DNA of 11,593 nt from Candidatus Nealsonbacteria bacterium CG11_big_fil_rev_8_21_14_0_20_37_68 (lineage in GTDB: Bacteria; Patescibacteriota; Minisyncoccia; Minisyncoccales; GCA-002782225), in NCBI GenBank assembly GCA_002787295.1, contig PCWJ01000056.1, positions 16,331 through 27,923 of the forward strand. Reading direction: 5' to 3'. Below, one piece after another: positions 8,865 to 11,593 of this stretch (positions are counted from its first letter, which is position 1; each line of letters opens with the position of its first letter). Under the pieces are notes generated by a model. The model was not told where the DNA came from, did not search any database, and saw only the letters and a list, made by a program, of their open reading frames with translations. The position numbers were made by a program, and so were the translations under genes.

Positions 8865-11593
8865 ATGGAACTAAATTTCCCTAAATTAGAGCAAAAAATT
8901 CTAAAATTTTGGAAGCAAAATAGGACCTTTGAAAAAAGTATTAAGCGGCGAGCCAGGGCTCGTGATTTTGTTTTCTACGAAGGACCGCCAACGGCCAATG
9001 CCAAAGCCGGACTCCATCATGTTTTAGCCCGCGTCTATAAGGATATTATTTGTCGCTATAAAACCATGCGGGGATTCCGAGTTTTAAGAAAGGCGGGTTG
9101 GGATACTCATGGTCTGCCGGTCGAGTTGGAAATTGAGAAAAAATTGGGGTTGAAAAACAAAAAGGAGATTGAGAAATACGGAATAGCCAAATTTAATAAA
9201 CGGTGTAAAGAATCGGTCTGGCTTTATAAACAAGATTGGGAGAAATTAACCGAAAGAATTGGCTTTTGGCTTAATATGAAAAACCCTTACATCACTTGTG
9301 AACCAGATTTCATTGAAACCTTATGGTGGATAATAAAACAAATTTGGTACAAAGGGCTTTTGTATCAGGATTACAAGGTTGTTCCTTACTGTCCGAGATG
9401 CCAGACATCTCTGTCGTCGCATGAAGTTGCTTTAGGATATGAAAAGATTAAGGAAAATTCAATTTATGTGAAGTTCAAGCTTAAAAATACCAGAGCAAGA
9501 TTTTTTTTGGTTTGGACAACAACTCCCTGGACACTTCCGGCTAATGTAGCCCTGGCGGTAAATTCTAACCTCAATTATGTTGAGGCACATTTAGATTCAA
9601 ATGAAATATATATTTTAGCAGAAGACCGTTTAGAATATTTGAAAAAACATTTCAATATAAAAAATGCCCAAATTCTTAGAAAAATTAATGGGAAAACTCT
9701 GGTAAATTTGGAATACGAACAGTTAATTGATTTTGCTAAAACAGATAAACCAGCTTTTAGGGTGGTGGCGGGAGATTTTGTTTCAACAAAAGAGGGGACT
9801 GGTATTGTTCATATAGCCCCCGCTTTTGGAGAGGATGATATGGAGATTGCCAAAAAGAATAATTTACCAATTTTGATGACTGTGGATGAAACGGGTCGAT
9901 TTAAACCAGAGATTAAGGCTTGGGCTGGAATGTATGTGAAAGAAGCTGACCAGTTAATTATTGAAAGACTACAAAGCCGCAGGTCATTATGGGTTACAGA
10001 GTTATATGAACACGACTATCCATTTTGCTGGAGATGTGCTTCCCCCCTTTTGTATTATGCAAAACAGGGTTGGTTTATAAATATGCAGAAAGTCAAGAAA
10101 GATTTAATAAAAAATAATCAAAAAATTAATTGGGTTCCAACCCATCTAAAAAAAGGGAGGTTTGGTGAGTGGTTGCAGGACCTTAAAGATTGGGCATTTT
10201 CCCGAGAAAGATATTGGGGGACGCCTTTACCGATTTGGAAATGTCAAAAATGCCAGCATTTAGAAGTAATTGGTTCCAAGAAAGAGCTATTTGGCAGAAA
10301 ATTTTCCACTAATCAATATTATGTACTGCGACACGGGCAAACAATTTATCAGACAAAGAAGAAAAAAATAATGTATCCTTGGCCGGAAAATCGTCCTATT
10401 TTATTAACCAAAGAAGGAGAAAAACAGATAAAAAAAGTAGCAAAAAAACTTAAGAATAAAAAAATTGATTTAATTTATGCCTCAGATGTTAGTCGTACTC
10501 GTCAAACGGCAGAGATTGTGGCCGAAGAATTAGGGGTTAAAATAATCTTTGACAAAAGACTTAGAGATATAAATTTAGGAACTTATCACGGCGGAAGAAA
10601 AGAAGATTTTTATCGTGATTTCCCAAAAAACCCTGAAAGGTTTTACGGGAGAAAACCCCCGGGGGGAGAAAATTGGGGGGAGTGTCGAAAAAGGATGATA
10701 GATTGTTTAAACGATATTGACAGAAGATATCAAAATAAGACTATTTTGATTGTTGGTCATGGAGATCCTCTCTGGCTTTTGGAGGGAGTATTGGATGGGT
10801 TGGATGACAAAAAACTTTTGGAAAGAAAAATAAAAAAGACTTATGTTAAGACCGGAGAATTTCGGAAAATTAGATTCAAAAAAATTCCCTTAGATGAAAA
10901 AGGGAAATTTGATTTTCATCGACCCTATATTGATCAAATAAAATTTTATTGTTCGAGATGTGATGGGAAAATGGAAAGAGTGCCGGAAGTGGTTGATTGC
11001 TGGTTTGATTCAGGGGCGATGCCACTCGCCCAATTCCATTACCCTTTTGAAAATAAGGAGAAAATCGATAAAAGACAGCAGTTTCCTGCTGATTACATTT
11101 CAGAAGCAGTCGATCAAACTCGAGGCTGGTTTTATACCCTGTTAGCAATATCAAGTTTATTGGGCCTTGAATCACCTTATAAAAATGTGATTTCACTGGG
11201 CCATGTTTTAGACGAAAAAGGAGAAAAGATGTCAAAATCTAAGGGAAACGTAGTTAATCCCTGGAAAATTATTGAAAAATACGGTTCAGATAGTAGTCGA
11301 TGGTATTTTTATACTATTAATCAGCCCGGAGATGAAAAATTTTTTAGAGAGAAAGATATTGAAGATTGTCTCAAAAGATTTATTTTGACTTTATGGAACA
11401 GCTACGTTTTTTTTGAAACCTATGTTCCAAAAAAAGAAATTTCAAGGGGAGCCCGCCAGAATAATAGTAAAGACGGCGGATTTGGGCCCAGATTGCAAAA
11501 TTCAAAATCTAAAAATATATTAGATAAATGGGTTGTTTCAAAATTAAACCAGTTAATTTTAGAGGTTACAGATTGTTTAAATAAGTATGACAT
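8865..11593 (+). CDS. ileS: isoleucyl-tRNA synthetase with inserted histidine-phosphatase domain (3' truncated by window)
   Basis: The frame stays open from ATG 8865 to the window end (909 codons seen). It charges tRNA-Ile and resembles Thermus-type (type 2) IleRS. The HIGH-like motif is GLHH (49-52) within EGPPTANAKAGLHHVLAR. GWDTHGLPVELE follows, then CPRC (176-179). The CP1 editing domain carries WTTTPWT (217-223) and GTGIVHIAPAFGEDD (311-325). CWRC is at 388-391 and SRERYWGTPLPIW near 447-458; CQKC (460-463) and CSRC (696-699) should form one zinc module. Between those pairs sits a phosphatase domain of about 190 residues. VVDCWFDSGAMP and KMSKS (788-792) follow. The anticodon-binding domain starts near ILDKWVVSKL and is cut off. 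There is no SD; a -10-like box lies 6 nt before ATG. Confidence 0.97.
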   Translation, partial: MELNFPKLEQKILKFWKQNRTFEKSIKRRARARDFVFYEGPPTANAKAGLHHVLARVYKDIICRYKTMRGFRVLRKAGWDTHGLPVELEIEKKLGLKNKKEIEKYGIAKFNKRCKESVWLYKQDWEKLTERIGFWLNMKNPYITCEPDFIETLWWIIKQIWYKGLLYQDYKVVPYCPRCQTSLSSHEVALGYEKIKENSIYVKFKLKNTRARFFLVWTTTPWTLPANVALAVNSNLNYVEAHLDSNEIYILAEDRLEYLKKHFNIKNAQILRKINGKTLVNLEYEQLIDFAKTDKPAFRVVAGDFVSTKEGTGIVHIAPAFGEDDMEIAKKNNLPILMTVDETGRFKPEIKAWAGMYVKEADQLIIERLQSRRSLWVTELYEHDYPFCWRCASPLLYYAKQGWFINMQKVKKDLIKNNQKINWVPTHLKKGRFGEWLQDLKDWAFSRERYWGTPLPIWKCQKCQHLEVIGSKKELFGRKFSTNQYYVLRHGQTIYQTKKKKIMYPWPENRPILLTKEGEKQIKKVAKKLKNKKIDLIYASDVSRTRQTAEIVAEELGVKIIFDKRLRDINLGTYHGGRKEDFYRDFPKNPERFYGRKPPGGENWGECRKRMIDCLNDIDRRYQNKTILIVGHGDPLWLLEGVLDGLDDKKLLERKIKKTYVKTGEFRKIRFKKIPLDEKGKFDFHRPYIDQIKFYCSRCDGKMERVPEVVDCWFDSGAMPLAQFHYPFENKEKIDKRQQFPADYISEAVDQTRGWFYTLLAISSLLGLESPYKNVISLGHVLDEKGEKMSKSKGNVVNPWKIIEKYGSDSSRWYFYTINQPGDEKFFREKDIEDCLKRFILTLWNSYVFFETYVPKKEISRGARQNNSKDGGFGPRLQNSKSKNILDKWVVSKLNQLILEVTDCLNKYD
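10314..10880 (+). other. histidine phosphatase (phosphoglycerate-mutase-like) domain inside ileS
   Basis: Residues about 484-672 of IleRS. RHG at 489-491 (in YYVLRHGQT) carries the phospho-accepting His490. YASDVSRTRQTAEIVAEELG gives the second Arg (544). LRDINLGTYHG replaces the usual LREI/LNE acid with Asp568. ILIVGHGDPLW supplies the second catalytic His632. All four core elements occur in the normal order, so the domain looks competent. It lies in frame between VIGSKKEL, which matches the Thermus IleRS segment before the insertion, and HRPYIDQIKFYC, which matches the segment after it. The substrate is unknown. Insertion rather than misassembly is supported by the uninterrupted frame and similar base composition. 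Confidence 0.92.
11451..11516 (+). repeat. linker insertion in ileS: GC-rich inverted repeat plus heptad-like tract
   Basis: GCCCGCC (11451-11457) pairs with GGCGG (11475-11479) and GGGC (11484-11487). This is followed by CAAAATT, CAAAATC and TAAAAAT in tandem (from 11496). The DNA encodes a polar, Gly/Asn/Ser-rich stretch (KEISRGARQNN..., then LQNSKSKNI) between the catalytic body and the anticodon domain, where Thermus IleRS has a short linker. Confidence 0.5.

Noticed and set aside
8865..10320. IleRS inactivated because the HIGH motif reads GLHH
   Set aside because: The second His is kept, all surrounding motifs are intact, and GLHH/ALHH-like variants occur, as far as I recall, in type 2 IleRS. 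It is probably a normal variant.
10876..11235. 119-aa open frame on the minus strand inside ileS, and the other antisense frames (e.g. 303-542, 854-1325, 6793-7050, 7781-8014, 8591-8824)
   Set aside because: They lie opposite well-supported genes, lack start signals and show no recognisable motifs. They are shadows of the coding strand.
1..11593. CRISPR arrays, insertion sequences or phage genes
   Set aside because: There are no spaced direct repeats, transposase motifs or terminal inverted repeats with target duplications. The repeats seen are 7-bp tandem units and single palindromes.

Overview
The window looks like bacterial chromosome from an AT-rich, compact genome. The best guess is a Patescibacteria/CPR-type organism. 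The reasons are very short intergenic gaps, overlapping genes, core translation genes that lack Shine-Dalgarno (SD) sites, heptanucleotide repeat tracts inside tRNA-synthetase genes, a Thermus-like (type 2) IleRS and several unassigned small Cys-rich proteins. This placement is inference; the bacterial domain is secure (tmRNA, SmpB, IF3, L35, L20).

Layout, plus strand 1-1960: the 3' end of a Nudix-type hydrolase overlaps a small MGMT-type DNA alkyltransferase gene, followed by purF (first committed step of purine synthesis). A bidirectional terminator closes this group and also ends the convergent ribosomal operon.

Minus strand 4383-1946: one dense translation-quality-control and ribosome cluster, read as PTP-like phosphatase, smpB, ssrA (tmRNA), infC (IF3), rpmI (L35), rplT (L20). 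The phosphatase overlaps smpB. ssrA follows smpB by about 45 nt. infC begins within a few nucleotides of the tmRNA 3' end and has no AUG/GUG start and no SD. rpmI and rplT overlap by ATGA. The tmRNA can be folded by eye (tRNA-like ends with G3-U70, long helix 2, H-type pseudoknots) and encodes an unusually long 26-residue tag.

Plus strand 4422-6281: argS, divergent from the phosphatase across 38 bp, then a frameshifted gene remnant and a terminator. Plus strand 6297-8793: three separately promoted genes with strong SD sites, namely a 76-aa Cys-rich protein, an M16 zinc peptidase with a structured-looking leader, and a 184-aa protein with an N-terminal Cys4 motif; the last two are followed by clear terminators. 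Plus strand 8865-end: ileS, running off the window. It carries a complete histidine-phosphatase (phosphoglycerate-mutase-like) domain inserted between the two CxxC halves of a zinc module.

The strongest leads are the IleRS-histidine phosphatase chimera and the ssrA-infC junction, where tmRNA 3' maturation would leave infC essentially leaderless. Next are the long tmRNA tag, the non-canonical tmRNA T-loop, and a consistent split between genes with strong SD sites and genes with a -10-like box directly before the start codon.
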